Shown here: piece after piece, positions 45,748 through 58,079 of the stretch
Numbering within the stretch: position 1 is the first letter of the stretch
Layout: the number at the start of each line of letters is the position of its first letter
DNA from: Phocoena phocoena
Lineage: Eukaryota; Chordata; Mammalia; Artiodactyla; Phocoenidae
Direction of reading: 5' to 3'
DNA length: 64,000 bases
NCBI RefSeq assembly: GCF_963924675.1
Contig: NC_089232.1
Location: forward strand, 43,006,522 to 43,070,521
Notes under the pieces: model-generated
Seen by the model: only the letters and a program-made list of their open reading frames with translations
What the model was told of the DNA's origin: nothing
Databases searched by the model: none
Program-made: the position numbers and the translations under genes

Positions 45748-46312
45748 GATGTAGTCCCACTTGTCTATTTATGCCTTTAGCGTCATATCCAGTAAATCAT
45801 CGCCAAGAACAATGTCAAAAACTATTTGTTAGTTTTCTTTTAAAAATGTCACAGTTTCACAGCTTATTGAGTTATTTTTTTGTATGGTGTAAGGTAGGGT
45901 CCAATTTCATGTTTCTTTGTGTGGCTATCCAGTTTTCCCAGTACCATTTTATTGAAGAGACTATCCTCTACCCATTGGTTGTCTTCTTGGTACTCAATTG
46001 AGCATATATGTGTGAGTTTATTTCTGGGCTCTCTATTCTATTCCATTAATCATTAGATCTGTCTTTATGCTAGTACTATATTGTTTTAATTATTATAGTT
46101 ATTAATATAGTTATATATTTCAAAATCAGGATGTGTGGTGCCTCCAGCGTTGTTTTTCTTGCTCAAAATTGCTTTGACTATTTAGGGTCTTTTGTGGTTC
46201 CATATGAGTTTTAGAATTGTTTTTTTCTATTTCTGTAAGCATGCCTTTAATATCCTTACTCATTATTGAAATATCTGTTCAGATTTTCTGTTTCTTCATG
46301 ACTCAATCTTGG
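45748..46312 (-). mobile_element. Second twin-primed L1, inverted 5' part
   Basis: Minus-strand L1 ORF2: 'gtagtcccacttgtctatttatgcc', 'tatccagttttcccagtaccattttattgaagagactatcc', 'ctgggctctctattctattcc'. There is an internal deletion near 46265, where pre-RT wording abuts the thumb region. Its L1-downstream end (45748) is at the outer border. Confidence 0.85.
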
Positions 46313-47450
46313 TAGGCAAAGGAAAAAATGAACAGAATGAAAAGGCAACCTCTGGAATGCAAGAATATATTTGTAAACCATATTTCTGATAACAGGTTAA
46401 ATTTCCAACATATATAAGGAACTACTACAACTCAATAGCAATAAATAGACAGATATATAAAATGGCAAAGGACTTGAACAGACATTTCTCCAAAGAAGGC
46501 ATACAAATGGCCGACAGGTATATGAAAAGATGCTCAATGTCATTAATTATCAGGGAAATGCAAACAAAAGCTGCAGTATCACCTCACACCTGTTAGATAA
46601 CAAGTGTTGGTAAAGTTATGGAAAAATGCAAAATGGTGTAGCAGCTATGGAAAACAGTATGGAGGTTCCTCAAAAAATTAAAACAGTGTTATCATATGAT
46701 CAAGCAATCTTACTTCTGGGTATATATCCAAAATAATTGAAATAAAAATCTCAAAGATAGCTGTATTTGCATATTTTCTGCAGCACTAATCATAGTAGTC
46801 AAGATGTGGAAATAACCTAAGTGTGCATTTACAGATATATGGATAAAGAAAAAAAGTGGTACATACATACAATGGAATATTATTCAGCCTTAAAAATGGA
46901 AATCCTGTCTTTGTAACAATCTGGATAAACCTTGAGGGTATTATGCTAAGTGAAATAAGCCAGTTACAGTAAGACAAATACTGTATGATTCCACTTAGAT
47001 TCCACTTATATGAGGTACCTAAAATAGTCAGACTCATAGAATGTAATAGTGGTTCCAAGGGCTGGAGGATGAGGAATTGAGGGGTTGTTATTTAAAGGGT
47101 ACAAAGTTTCAGTTATGTCAGATAAGTTCTTGAGGTGGCCTGTACAACACAGTGCCTATAGTTAACAATACCATATCGTGCCCTTCAAAATTTGTGAAGA
47201 GGGTAGATCTCATGTTAAGTGCTCTTACCACAAAACAAAACAAAACAAAATGAAACAAAACAAAATGACAAAACAAAGGGACAAAGGAAACTCTAGGAGG
47301 TGTTGGATATGTCTGTTACCTTGATTGTGGTGATAGTATCATAAATGTTTGCCCATGTTCAAATGCATCAAATTGTACACATTAAATCTGTGCAATTTTA
47401 TGTATATCAATTATACTTCAATATAGCTTTTTAAAAAAAGTTTAAAAACT
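46313..47450 (+). mobile_element. Second twin-primed L1, sense 3' part
   Basis: Starts near 'gaacagaatgaaaaggcaacc' (the position just after the end of the inverted part) and runs through 'ctccaaagaaggcatacaaatggccgacagg', 'tcatatgatcaagcaatcttacttctgg', 'ggaatattattcagcc' to a 3' UTR and tail ending 'ctttttaaaaaaag'. A (CAAAA)n stretch lies at 47229-47275. GACCATCCTT (left, 45738-45747) and GACCATCTTT (right, 47451-47460) are the probable target repeats. Confidence 0.88.
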
Positions 47451-47655
47451 GACCATCTTTCAGATTACAGTTCAAATGTTGCTTCTTCAGGACATTCTTC
47501 CCTGACCTCCCTAAATAGGTCAAACTCTCTATTTTAGAGTCCCGTATCACAGTGTTCCTTGCTTTTTTAAAAGCATTTGTCATAGCTGCAGTTTTATGAT
47601 TTTATACTTGATTCTGTATTTTTTTTCTTTTTTATGAGCCTGTATGCTTCATACC
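47451..47655 (+). mobile_element. L2 LINE (sense), second part
   Basis: 'gattacagttcaaatgttgcttcttcaggacattcttccctgacctccctaaat' continues the L2 broken at 45747, and proceeds to 'catttgtcatagctgcag'. Broken again by an L1 tail at 47656. Confidence 0.75.
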
Positions 47656-47866
47656 TTTAAAAAAAAATTAAGTATAGTTGCTTTGCAATATTGTGTTAGT
47701 TTAAGGTGAACAACATAGTGGTTCAGTATTTTTGCAGATTCTGTTCCATTATAGGTTCTTGCAAGATAATGGGTATAATTCCCTATGTTATACAGTAAAT
47801 CCATGTTGCTTATCTATTTTATACACAGTGGTTTGTGATACTGTAATTTTTTAAGGGATGTCTATC
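47656..47866 (-). mobile_element. 5'-truncated L1 3' tail (antisense)
   Basis: The reversed A-rich tail and L1 3' UTR ('ttaagtatagttgctttgcaatattgtgttagtttaagg...ccctatgttatacagtaaatccatgttgc') lie between two L2 parts. Target repeats not identified with certainty. Confidence 0.85.
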
Positions 47867-48000
47867 TGCCCTTCTATGTTATAAACTCTAACAAGACAGG
47901 GACTATATGTGGTTTTGCTCATCACCTTATACCCACAGTGTAGCACAGTACACTAGCATTTAATTAGTCAGTTGAATAAAGGGATATTGAATGAAGGAAT
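47867..48000 (+). mobile_element. L2 LINE (sense), third part
   Basis: 'cttctatgttataaactctaacaagacagggactatatg' and 'cccacagtgtagcacagtacac...gttgaataaaggg...tgaatgaagg' are the 3' terminus of L2. Confidence 0.7.
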
Positions 48001-48848
48001 AAAGACATGAATTAAATTTTAATTTGAAAGAAGTAAGAGACCAAATACTTAGGATATGGGAGGATTTCTTTTGGAACAATCAATATTAGGAGGAATTTTG
48101 AAAGAAGGGATTTTGACCTGTGGTTGATATGTAAACATTTAAAAATTTGTGTTGGAGATGCCACTGGTCAAGATTATCTTTACTTTATTAATTATCATAT
48201 ACATTTATAGAGGAATGTGCATTCTTATGTAAAATGTTTCAGATCCATAATGAGTTTTTATTGTGATAATGGTGTGGAGAATTTAAGCCCAACTGAAGTT
48301 TATTTCCATGGTACTGCATTACTTGCAGATCAAGATATAGACAACCAATATCATAATTAAAACTTAATCTTGTTTTCATTTGCTGCAGCTGCTATCAGCA
48401 TCTTTTTCCTTTATAGATATGGATGTTATATAAAGTATTACTTTTCTGTAATAATGGGGAGATTGAACCTGTTTCCATATTCAGCATGAAGCTGAAGTTG
48501 GGATTCATTATGAATTATCAATCAATGTGTGCATGTGTGAATTAAAGAAAATTTATATTCAGCAAGTTGTGTTTTTCCTTCCTTAAGACTATAGTGAAAT
48601 AGGACCAGCAAAATGTGCATCCAACTAAGAGAAAAGATGAGAGGGCATCTATGGACCTTATTCTAAAAAGTCCTCACAAATTTGCCTAAAGAACCCCAGT
48701 GGAAAATAATCAAAACAGCTAAGGGTTTTGCTTGATCTTCTTGTGTTGATGTTTTTAGCAATCATGACATCTGTTCAAGTGCTTGCTTACTGAGCTAAAG
48801 TTAGGAAGAGCTGAGCTTAAATTCTGTTTGTTAAGTCATTAAACGTCA
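48001..48848. other. No recognised feature
   Basis: AT-rich, no repeat family or coding frame. Confidence 0.45.
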
Positions 48849-49012
48849 ATCTAGGCCAATGTTTCTCACTCTTGGTTACACATTGGAATCACCTGGGGAC
48901 CCCCTCAAGATTCTGACGTAATTGATTTGGGATGTGACCTGGGCAGCAGGAGTTTTGGAAACTCCCCAGGTGATTCTAATGTGCAGCCAAGTTAAAAACC
49001 ATTGATGTAGGA
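48849..49012 (+). mobile_element. MER5-type hAT MITE
   Basis: The body at 48857-49004 opens 'caatgtttctcactcttggttacacattggaatcacctgggg' and closes 'ccccaggtgattctaatgtgcagccaagttaaaaaccattg'. Flanks ATCTAGGC (48849-48856) and ATGTAGGA (49005-49012) agree at 6 of 8. Confidence 0.85.
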
Positions 49013-49104
49013 TAGTTCAGACTAAGAGGGACTTTAGAGAAATCTGACGAAGCAAGCTCCTCTCTGTATGATGCTGACTTACCTTTATTTCTTCCTAACC
49101 ATCT

Positions 49105-49235
49105 TTCAAGGAGTGTTCCCCAGACTGGAAGCATAGATATCACATGGTAACATTTAGAAATGTAGACTCTCAGACCTCATTCCCATATGATGCTCAAGTG
49201 TTTAAAATGAACATTAAAGTTTGAGAAATGTGTGT
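49105..49235 (+). mobile_element. MER5-type hAT relic
   Basis: 'gtgttccccagactggaagcatagatatcacatgg', then 'ttagaaatgtagactctcagacctcattcc', then 'aaagtttgagaaatg'. Same class as the previous element but shortened and worn. Confidence 0.55.
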
Positions 49236-50480
49236 TTATAGCACTTATTTTTCTTTTGCTTTGCTCCTTCCAGTGTTTTCCCAGCCTGCTTGTCTTGTGC
49301 TATTAAATGGACATCAGATATCACTGGAACGGATGGCCATTCTCTTTTTCCAAAAATAGCTGATCATTTGTACAGTATTAAGTCCCCCAAACTGGAAGCT
49401 TCTAAGTCAGAAATTCATGTCCACTCTGCATATTCTTAATTTCTTTGAATGTGGAAATATACTTCTAATTATGAAAAAAATATCCTTTTATGTGTAATTT
49501 TTAAAAATACCTACTGGTTTTTCTTAGGCATAGTTGCCCTGCTGGTGAGTATTGGATCATTCTGGTCCGTTTTTTTGCTGAAAAATATTTTAGAAATTCA
49601 ATAACTTTTTGTTCTGAAGACTGATGTTTAAAAGATAAGATACTTTTGAATGCTTCTAATATTTTATCTTGTTTTGAACTTATGACAAAGAACATTCTCT
49701 AAGAGCTCAATGTTACCTGTGAAGAATGCTTTGGAGCTTTCAGTTACCCTTCTATTATAGAAATAGGGAAATTTGCATCTGTCTGAGTGGATGATTTTGT
49801 TATTGAAGTTAATCCTGCAGTGGAACCATTGTGATGCTGCTTTATCCAGCATTACAAATTCTAGTTTAATGGGCTAGAAATACATTTACTACAGGAAAGA
49901 GTAGTTCTGTCTCTTTGATCCTGAATTAATCATAGAGCAGTTCCTTGTGTGCTGAATCGGCACTTGTTACTAGTACGGATCCCCATCTAAGTTGGCATTT
50001 TGTCTACTCCACTCCCTTCCCTTGACAGAATACTATGACTGTACTCCATAGTGTAAATTGATAAGAATAACGGGGAATGAGCTTGCCTGGTATGTTACAA
50101 TGACAAAAATGAATTGGTTCCTCATCAGGAATGATGATGTGGTGTCGAGTTCCCAACCATGTGTTTTTCTTGTGACATTTTGCAACAGTTGGTTTATCGC
50201 TAAGTTGTATTTTTTATAATGTAGTGCTACTGGAAATTATTTTCTGTAATTCAAATTTGCCATGCATGGTAAGGAGACAGAGGGACCTTTTGGAAAAGGG
50301 AAACTTTTGGCAGAAGTGGGAAACTTGTTTTGACTTTCACACTAAGCTTTTTTAGTGTGAAATAAAGTCAGCATGGACATGGTAAGATTGACTAGTCAGC
50401 ATGGACATGAGTAAGGATCGAATCCCCTCATTAGAAGGGATTTTTCACATAACTGTGAACCACAATACCACCTTTCCTGC
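49236..50480. other. No recognised feature
   Basis: AT-rich single-copy looking sequence. Minus-strand frames at 49501-49695 and 49664-49852 overlap and lack domains. Confidence 0.45.
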
Positions 50481-50592
50481 CTATGTTATGCCACACTGGA
50501 AACAAAACCCTCACTCAGTTTCATGATTTGTGAAACATGGTGTTCATGCTGCCCAACACTTTTAACAAGTCCCTTTTTATCATACTTTAGAA

Positions 50593-50642
50593 CCTTCACT
50601 CTCTTCTGTTTTCCACCTTTCACTCTCTTCTGATTTCCACCC
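50593..50642 (+). repeat. Two-copy about 24-bp tandem repeat
   Basis: 'c(t)ttcactctcttctgWtttccac' occurs twice in a row. On the minus strand it doubles the KGGxQKRVK word of the open frame. Confidence 0.9.
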
Positions 50643-50805
50643 TTAAAGTCACACATGAATTCTTGCTCTCTGCCTGGTCTGTTTGGACTGGTGATGCATT
50701 TGGATGTTGGACTTAGGCTTTTAAATTTTGGCATTCAGTTTATCTAGGTCAGCTTGTTGCATTACAACTCCTGACTGTAATGAATCCCCCAGGCTAGAAC
50801 TTCTT

Positions 50806-50917
50806 GACCTCAGATTCCTGTTAGTCTTGGAGGAGGAATTGGACACAATCTGATCTCTACAGACCTCAGATTCCTGTTAGTCTTGGAGGAGGAATTGGAC
50901 ACAGTCTGATCTCTAGA
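50806..50917 (+). repeat. 56-bp near-perfect tandem duplication
   Basis: Copies at 50806-50861 and 50862-50917 both read 'gacctcagattcctgttagtcttggaggaggaattggacaca' followed by 'tctgatctcta', with only one or two differences. 56 is not a multiple of three, so it breaks any frame through it. Confidence 0.97.
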
Positions 50918-51679
50918 GACTTTTGACCTTTTGCTTGTCTTGAGTTAATGGCTAAAGCTCAAGAAATGAAGCACTTACACATTTGATCTCGGTATGATCT
51001 CCTCTTTAGGTAGAGCTCTACCAGGAGCTTTAGGTTGCATTCCTGGCCCTACTGATGTGAAACCCAGTGAGATAAACTACTTTTCAGAGCCTGTCTAGGC
51101 CTCCTGAAAATGAAAAGCAATGTGTGTGATGAAAAGATGAGCATGACCTCTGGGGATTTTAAGCTTCATTATGATTTAATAGCAAATCATTGTAAATTCA
51201 CCAGACTTGACTTTCCCAATAAGCATTTACTTTAAAGGAGAGAACTGTTTCTAAATGTTGTAGGTAGCGGCTCTTTTCTAGTTGCTAAAGTCTTAGTTTA
51301 CTATCTCACCCTGCCCCAGTCCAAACTTAGAGCTAGGAGCAGGGATATAGGGTGTTCCTATTCAAGCGTGTGAACCTAGTGGGTCTCAAAGTCACGTCTA
51401 CTTGGAAGCTGGCTCTCGAAGCGACAGTGGGAAAGGGAATTCTTACTATCACATCCACCTTTAATTTTGGAGATGCTACCTCCAGAAAAGCCAGATACCT
51501 CATGAGAGTGAGATCTAGCCTAGAATAAGCACGGTGAGCCAAAAGCTTAGCTCACACCGGGTCCTGCTGCCTAGGCTTAAGCCAACAGAAGCGCTTCATG
51601 TGGTTCGCAGGTACATCAGTGCCTATAATTATAGGACCTAAAAATTCACAGCACCTGAGGTCAATTTTCATTTGTTTGT

Positions 51680-51950
51680 TTTAAATCTAATATTTAACTG
51701 AGCACTTAACTATGCCAGGTACTGTCTTAGTCTCTTTGCATATATTATCATGTTTAATCTTTACAGCTGAGTTGCTATGTTTGCTTTATCCTCTTTACAT
51801 ATGAGGAGATCCAGGCTTAGAAATGTCACATAACCAGTTAAAAGTTCATCTGAGTATTACCTGATGGAACTAGTATTTGATCCAAGGGTTGTCTGACTTC
51901 AGAGGCCAGGTTCTTAACCATTGTGTGATTCTGTACACCAGAAAGAGCTA
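51680..51950 (-). mobile_element. MIR SINE (antisense)
   Basis: In order: 'ctgagcacttaactatgccaggtactgtcttag', 'atattatcatgtttaatctttacagc', 'catatgaggagatccaggcttagaaatgtcacataacc', 'ggttgtctgacttcagaggccaggttcttaaccattgtg'. Nearly full-length reversed MIR. It splits the unidentified block. Confidence 0.85.
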
Positions 51951-53240
51951 AGGAGGCCTCCTCTAGAATGGCATGTGAAAAAAAAAAAGAGCTCACTTGG
52001 AAAAGCTGGCATCGAAGTATTTCAGTTATCCTTTAGGACATGTTTAAAGCATTGAAGACTACCTTCAGAGATTTCTGGTGACAATATACCATCACCTATG
52101 GTGTTGGTCCTTAGTCACAGTTTCAGGGAACTTGAGAGGCTGTGTCCCATCCTTTCATCCTTTACGTGTTCCTGGAATATTCTTCATCCAAACCTAATCT
52201 CCAAGCTATCTGGCTCAAATATTGGCAACATTGCCCTAGTGATGGTTGGCACTCCACTGAATATAGCACATTTTATCTTCTACGTTGACCCACCAAACTC
52301 TGTCATTCTGTTGATCAATAAGACCTTCTCTTACCACATGCTATCAAGGTATCAGGTATCTAGATTCAGTTATTCTGGTTTTGACCTTCTGAGTGATCAG
52401 TGACTGGAAGTATACAAACTGGGCACTTGCTAATGAGAGAGCCTTGTGTAATAGCATGGAGTTTCTATAAGATTTACTCATTATTTCTCACTGTGCCTCC
52501 ATTCAGAAAACTTACTTTCAAGGAAATTCAACCTTTTATTCCTGATATCTCTGGATTGATACCTCATCAGCCTGTTAGTATGTGGGAAACTGTTGCTTGA
52601 TCAGAAGTTATTTCCAGTATGCAAAGAGGAAGCTGAAAGTGTAAACTAGCGGGTAAGATGACTTGCGTCCATGGCTTCTCAGTGGGATGCTCTGCAACCA
52701 AGTAGAGACTCTCTCTGTTTTTAATGTAGGCACAAATACTGCCCACCCATGTAGAAAGCTGAAGGTTCCTTTGTCTCCATCACATATTCTCTCCTTGTTT
52801 AGGTAAGAGAACACAAGCATTTGGCACATTTGTCATGGCTCTCTCTACTTATATCTATGAGGGTGATGGCTAATCAATCGTAGTACTGAATCACCCTGAA
52901 CTTGGCTGTAACCTCTCATTCTTCACCACCGCACATTCTTCATCTGTTGCTTCTAGCAAGTGATAGGCATTAGGATGTAAGATGAAACCTCCTTGCCATT
53001 GCTTGCTGTGTTAGATCGATGACATAGATGTGGCTGTCTGCCTTGGTCTTTATTTCAGTTTTGCTATCTCAGTCTAGCTCTTCTGTTTCACTTGCGACAG
53101 CTCCATCTCGTTTCCCTTCCAGACTCCGGCTATACTCTTCATCAAGTGGATTTGGGTGGCCAGGCCCCTTTCTCCCAATTATCTGGAGTTGTAATCAGAG
53201 GTCTGGTAACCACTACTACACATGTCTCCCAGACTAAATA
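51951..53240 (-). pseudogene. Unidentified coding-like relic, part 2 (minus strand)
   Basis: Function not recognised. Reading the minus strand from 53240 downward, one frame gives PGHPNPLDEEYSRSLEGK and DGAVASETEELD up to a stop. Beyond it come KTEIKTKADSHIYVIDLTQQ and AMARRFHLTS, then in a shifted frame HPNAYHLLEATDEECAVVKN, and later LVFSYLNKERICDGDKG in a 74-codon open frame (52829-52608). The frame changes but the coding-like composition persists, as in a decayed coding region. A 101-codon plus-strand frame (52098-52403) also occurs and is hydrophobic without a domain. Alternative: an unlisted old repeat. Confidence 0.25.
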
Positions 53241-54735
53241 GATTTTATAGTAAAAAAATCATTTTCATCAACTCATAGTGTGACTAAAACTATAAATAAA
53301 ATGAAAGAGAAAAAGATATTTCATGAATTTAGAATGAGAGCAAAATAAGAGTGAACATCAAAGCTAATCAAGAGGAAAATGAATGAGAATGTCATGATGG
53401 GCTATTGCTAATGTGTCTTCTTTCTTTTATTCATAAAATAGTAATTATTATATAGTATAATTAATCCCTAACCAAAAAGAATCTTCCATTAAACAATAAA
53501 CTTTTTCCCAAGTAGCTTTATTCCCTCTCTATCTCACTGGAAGAAATGGTTAGGAGAGAGAGTGTAAAGGCTGAAGTAATAAAAATATTTAAATTTCCTT
53601 TAGTAAGTTACTCTGTGATTGTTTTCACTGTTTCGCTCAAATAAATAGGCTCAGGCATTCTGTCCAAATCTTTTCACTATGCAGGTAGGCCCCCAAACAT
53701 CTATGTTGCCTAAACTTTACTTTCAATATTTCTTGTTTTCATAGATACAAAGGAAATCAAAAGAAGTCTTTCACGGAATCTTTCAATGTATTTTTTTAGG
53801 AAATTTCCTTAGAAAAATATACTATCTCAATGATGTTTCATGTCTTGGCTGTTTGGATGAAAAGTCAAATGGAAAAAAAACTATTTTGTTGTGATCTTTT
53901 AGAAGTACATATTGTTGTGCACTCCTCCTGGCAGATTCTTTCTGTTTCAATGAATTTAATTTGTGCATTAGAAAATATTTCTCAAAATTAGGCTCAAAAC
54001 CAGTCAGACCAAAATGATTGGATCTTAGACTTGAGACATGTGAAAATTTGCTTGAAAGAAACACTATAAAAATGTATGCCTATTTCAAATCTAATGGCTT
54101 TTACATAAACAGATATGTTATTTATCAAGTAAAAATTATCTAAATTCTTTTTTCATAAAGTGACTTTAAAAATGGTGTACATAGGTTATGATTTAGGTTA
54201 CAGGAACTCAAGTCTGTTTTTTGTTTCATTCTATCATTTTATTTATAGTCTATAAACAAAGACTAATTTGACTTTGATTAAATCTAAGAATGCTAAAAGT
54301 GTCAGATGAAGGCTACTCCTTAATCACTTGATTAAATTATTGAAGAAACATTCTGGTGTCTCTTTAATCACAAAAGAAACACATCACTCATTAAGAAGCA
54401 AAAGAAGGCAGAAACAAGGTTGGGAAGTAGAATAAATTCTTCTTGTGGCAATAACAATTTTCGCAGGTTAAAACTGCATTGTATAAATTTACTACTTGTA
54501 TTATGCCACTGATGTAATGTTTGTGTATGTATATGTTCATGTTATGCATTATTCAGTTAACATATAAGGCTCTAATTGAGCCTATTTACAGGAACTTTTG
54601 CTCTTTTCATTACTTATTTTTATGGAAAAAGAACAGTAGTTTCAAAAGAAGTGAAAAATAATATCATGGCTCTTAGTAACCTAAATATACCCATTTTTTC
54701 GGCTCTCTCTGCTTATTAGGATTCTAACAAGGCTA
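53241..54735. other. No recognised feature
   Basis: About 1.5 kb, AT-rich, no coding frame over 80 codons and no named repeat. Confidence 0.45.
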
Positions 54736-54739
54736 AAAT

Positions 54740-55350
54740 GTAACCTGTTAAGCAACCAAGATGTCTTTCAGTAGATGAATGGATAGATAAACTGTGGTAC
54801 TTCCAGACAACAGAATATTATTTGCACTAAAAGAAAATGAGCTAAATAAAAAGCCATGAAAAGGCATGGAAGAATCTTAAATGCATATTATTAAGTGAAA
54901 GAAGTCAATCTTTATAGGCTGCATACTGTGTGATTCCAACTATAGGACATTCTGCAAAAGGCAAAACTCTGGAGACAGTAAAAAGATCCGAGGTTGACAG
55001 AGGTCAGGAAGGAGGGAGAGATGAATAGACGTAGCACAGAGGATTTTTAGAGCAGTGAAACTATTCTGCATGATATGACAATGGTAGATTAATGTCATTA
55101 TACTTTTGTCTAAAGCTATAGAGTGTACACCAAGAGTGAACCTTAATGTAAACTATGGATTTTGAGTGTTAATGATGTGTCAGTGTAGGTTCATCAATTG
55201 CAGCAGATGTACATTTCTTGTGGGTTATGTTGATAGTGGGGTGTGCTGTGCATGTGCGGGATCAGGGAGTATATGGGAACTCTCTGTACTTTCTGCTCAA
55301 TTTTTCTGGGAACCTAAAACTGTTCTGAAAAATGAAGTCTAAAAGAAAAA
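54740..55350 (+). mobile_element. Old L1 3' end (sense)
   Basis: 'caaccaagatgtctttcagtagatgaatggatagataaactgtgg', 'ttaagtgaaagaagtcaatc', 'gattccaactataggacattctgcaaaaggcaaaac', 'gtacactaagagtg'-like words and 'tctgtactttctgctcaatttttctgggaacctaaaactg' give the order of an old L1 3' UTR. Confidence 0.8.
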
Positions 55351-57295
55351 AATATACATAATCAGTTAATATTGTTATACTTAGGAAGACTAGGTATAAC
55401 AGTGTAACAATGTATATAATAGTTACATTGATTATATTTTTAGAAACAATTGTCTGGACCTGTGGTTCATCAAAGAATTGTTTCCTCATTTGTGAACTCA
55501 TTTATGGACAAAGAAAAAACATTGTTACATTATTTGTAACTTAATAAGCCATTTATGTAGAAATGAATACTATTTCCAAAAATATCTATACACCTATGTA
55601 TACTTATAGATCAGTTAACACAAAATTTCCGTTATTATTTTATAATTCGCATGCTATAAATATGGGTATATTGTCTTACTATTATCTGAAGAGCTCAGTT
55701 TGCCCAGAACTGTTATGCTTATTTTCTTCAATATATATTTGTATTTCAGTTGAATTTCCTAGAGAGACTTTATAGTCTCAATGGCCATTGCCTTTTCTGA
55801 TTCATCCAAACTGTTTTAGTTAATTAAATATAGGTTTTAAATTTCCATGATTGTACTTAAGCAAAAGTACAAGCATGATTGTAGTTAAAGAAAAACGTGT
55901 ACATTTTTCACTATCAGTGAGATGGATTTTCATGATAATGAATAAAACACTTAAATACTTTCTACTATCTTTGATCTATAGATGAATTCTTTGACTTAAT
56001 TGGTTAGCAAGTTCTCATCAAGCTATCATTAAGGAAATTATAAATATTTTTACAGTATACAATGGTCACTTTGGAAAAAACATAATGTCTTGTTCATGTC
56101 ATTCCATTAAGAATTTCTCCTCCATAACTCACCCTAAATCCATCCAAGATGATTAATCATTAACAATCAGGTTTTATCTCCTAAACACTAGTGTGTCCTG
56201 AAGTGTGTTCTGTGGGCCTCAGATGTTAATAGTTAGTATATGGAAATATTTTGTCATCAGATGTATCTAGGAAATGCTGAATTAGGTAGGTTTCTTTTTT
56301 GCAGAATTTTTCAGATCCTTTAATTTGCTAATGTGCAAAATGAATCTCCAAGCCAGAGTAGTACAATGTACTTTACTGCAGGGTCATTTTTCTTTTTGGA
56401 AGAGCATTCTGCAGGATGAGTGTACCATGGATGCACTTCAGAAAATGTTCGTCTAGAATATTCAGACAATTAATGCAGATGTCACTTAACTGTTGTACCA
56501 TTTCTACGTTATAATGAACTATCTTTGACAATTTTCCATCTGTAATTCTGAGTAGTAATGTCCCAGAGAAGTTTTCTTCTTCTAAATCATAATACAAATA
56601 GAATAGTTCCCAAATCACTTTATTTTACTGATTTGTTCTGTACTTCTGTTTTATAAATTATGAATCATGATAGAAACCTGGCTTATGAAACATAACATAT
56701 ATTATACCCTAATGTTTCCAGAAATTTTCACAAGAGTTGACATTCTCAACTAACAAAAAATAAACTCACAGAGGGTGGAACATTATAAGCATTCTCTCAG
56801 GAAGAGGCTTTTAGCTTTAGAAATGACGTCCAATCCAACATAATTGGTTTGCCCTTTTCTTCTACAAAAGGGAGATTTTAGTGTCATCACCAATATCCTA
56901 AAAGCTTGAAAAATGTAAGTTTATGATAATTTTTAACTGAAACAATAGCAGATGCATTATTAATACTATTATGGGGAACTCTAATCTTTTACAGTCCAGA
57001 TTTGGAGAAAGGGATTCTGAAGTTCAACTATTAAAATCTATCCACAAGTGATGTTATCAGCTGTATATGAGAGGAAAATAGGAAAATTTAAATAAGTGAT
57101 CAAAGTGTCTAGAAACTATCAATACTTTTTATTACCACCAGTACCAAGGTGAGGTGACTTAGTTATAACCTCAGTAAAGACACACTGGCATACCATTTAA
57201 ATGTACTATATGGGAAAATATCCAATTTCTCACCAGTTTCTCTGGTGAAAAACTGTATGTTTGCATTTAGATTTTAGCCTAGAGAGTGGCCCACA
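55351..57295. other. No recognised feature
   Basis: About 1.9 kb of AT-rich DNA. An 81-codon minus-strand frame (56618-56373) has no recognised domain. No named repeat. Confidence 0.45.
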
Positions 57296-57299
57296 GTAA

Positions 57300-57490
57300 A
57301 CTACTTATCAGAGTGTTCTGGGAAGATTATGAAAGTTAAAAATACCAGTGCCCCACATTTGGAGATTCTATTTTAGTAGGTTTGGAATGGGTCCCCCAAA
57401 TTTATATTTTTAACCAGATCCTTAATGGATCCTTATGTAGCCAGCCTTGTGCCTTGTTAATGAACCTGCATTTGGAGCCACTGATGTAGA
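57300..57490 (+). mobile_element. hAT (MER5/MER58-like) relic
   Basis: 'aaaaataccagtgccccacatttggagattctattttagtaggtttggaatgggtcccccaaatttatatttttaac' is the central clause of MER5/MER58-like MITEs. Ends unclear. Confidence 0.5.
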
Positions 57491-58075
57491 GTATGAAAGC
57501 CCAAAGAGCCAGAAGCGAGCAGCATTACTCTATCAGTAACAGGAGGAGAGACCATGAGTCTGGTGAACATGGATATAGTCACAAGAAAATAATAATCTGT
57601 GTGGGTTGGGAATAATCAATCAGGTTGCCAGAGAACTCACCTCTCCTTTATTAAAGCCTTCAGTTTACTAATTCAATATACTAAATTGTCAGAAAACAGG
57701 AAAGTTTCATTCTGCTTGTCACATGAGTACTATGATTTAGTACTTTTAGTTAAAGTCATATTATCCATTACAGATTAATAAACTTGGTTAACTTGATTCA
57801 TCAACTCTAGGCCTGTCAACAATAGAACCCTGCGCAATCAGAGAGCCTAACCCTGGGTGATAACAAATCCATCAAGAAAATGACACTTTGGGGGTAGATG
57901 TTGGATTTTCTCCTGCTCAGTCGTGAGGGAAGGAGAAATTTCAGCCCCCTCACCCCATCTTAATCCTTTGTGTGCTGACCTCTCCTAGATATCCCATCAC
58001 AGCTTGCGTTCCCTGAAAAGCAGAATAAGATGAAGAAATTTGAAGAAAAAGTAATAATAATTGGAAAAATTATTT
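57491..58075. other. No recognised feature
   Basis: Mixed sequence without repeats or frames. Confidence 0.4.
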
Positions 58076-58079
58076 CTAT

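Larger units (their letters stand above)
50481..51679 (-). pseudogene. Unidentified coding-like relic, part 1 (minus strand)
   Basis: I do not recognise this. On the minus strand an open frame of 82 codons (50734-50486) begins MPKFKSLSPTSK and continues with TSPNRPGREQEFMCDFKGG and KVLKYDKKGLVKSVGQHEH. Just upstream, in another frame, 'NRNLRSRSSSLGDSLQSG' and 'QQADLDKLNAKI' run up to it. The mix of charged and hydrophilic residues looks more like former protein than random AT-rich DNA. Two tandem duplications lie in it. It could be a processed pseudogene, an old retroviral internal region or chance. No start, splice sites or poly(A) seen. Confidence 0.2.
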
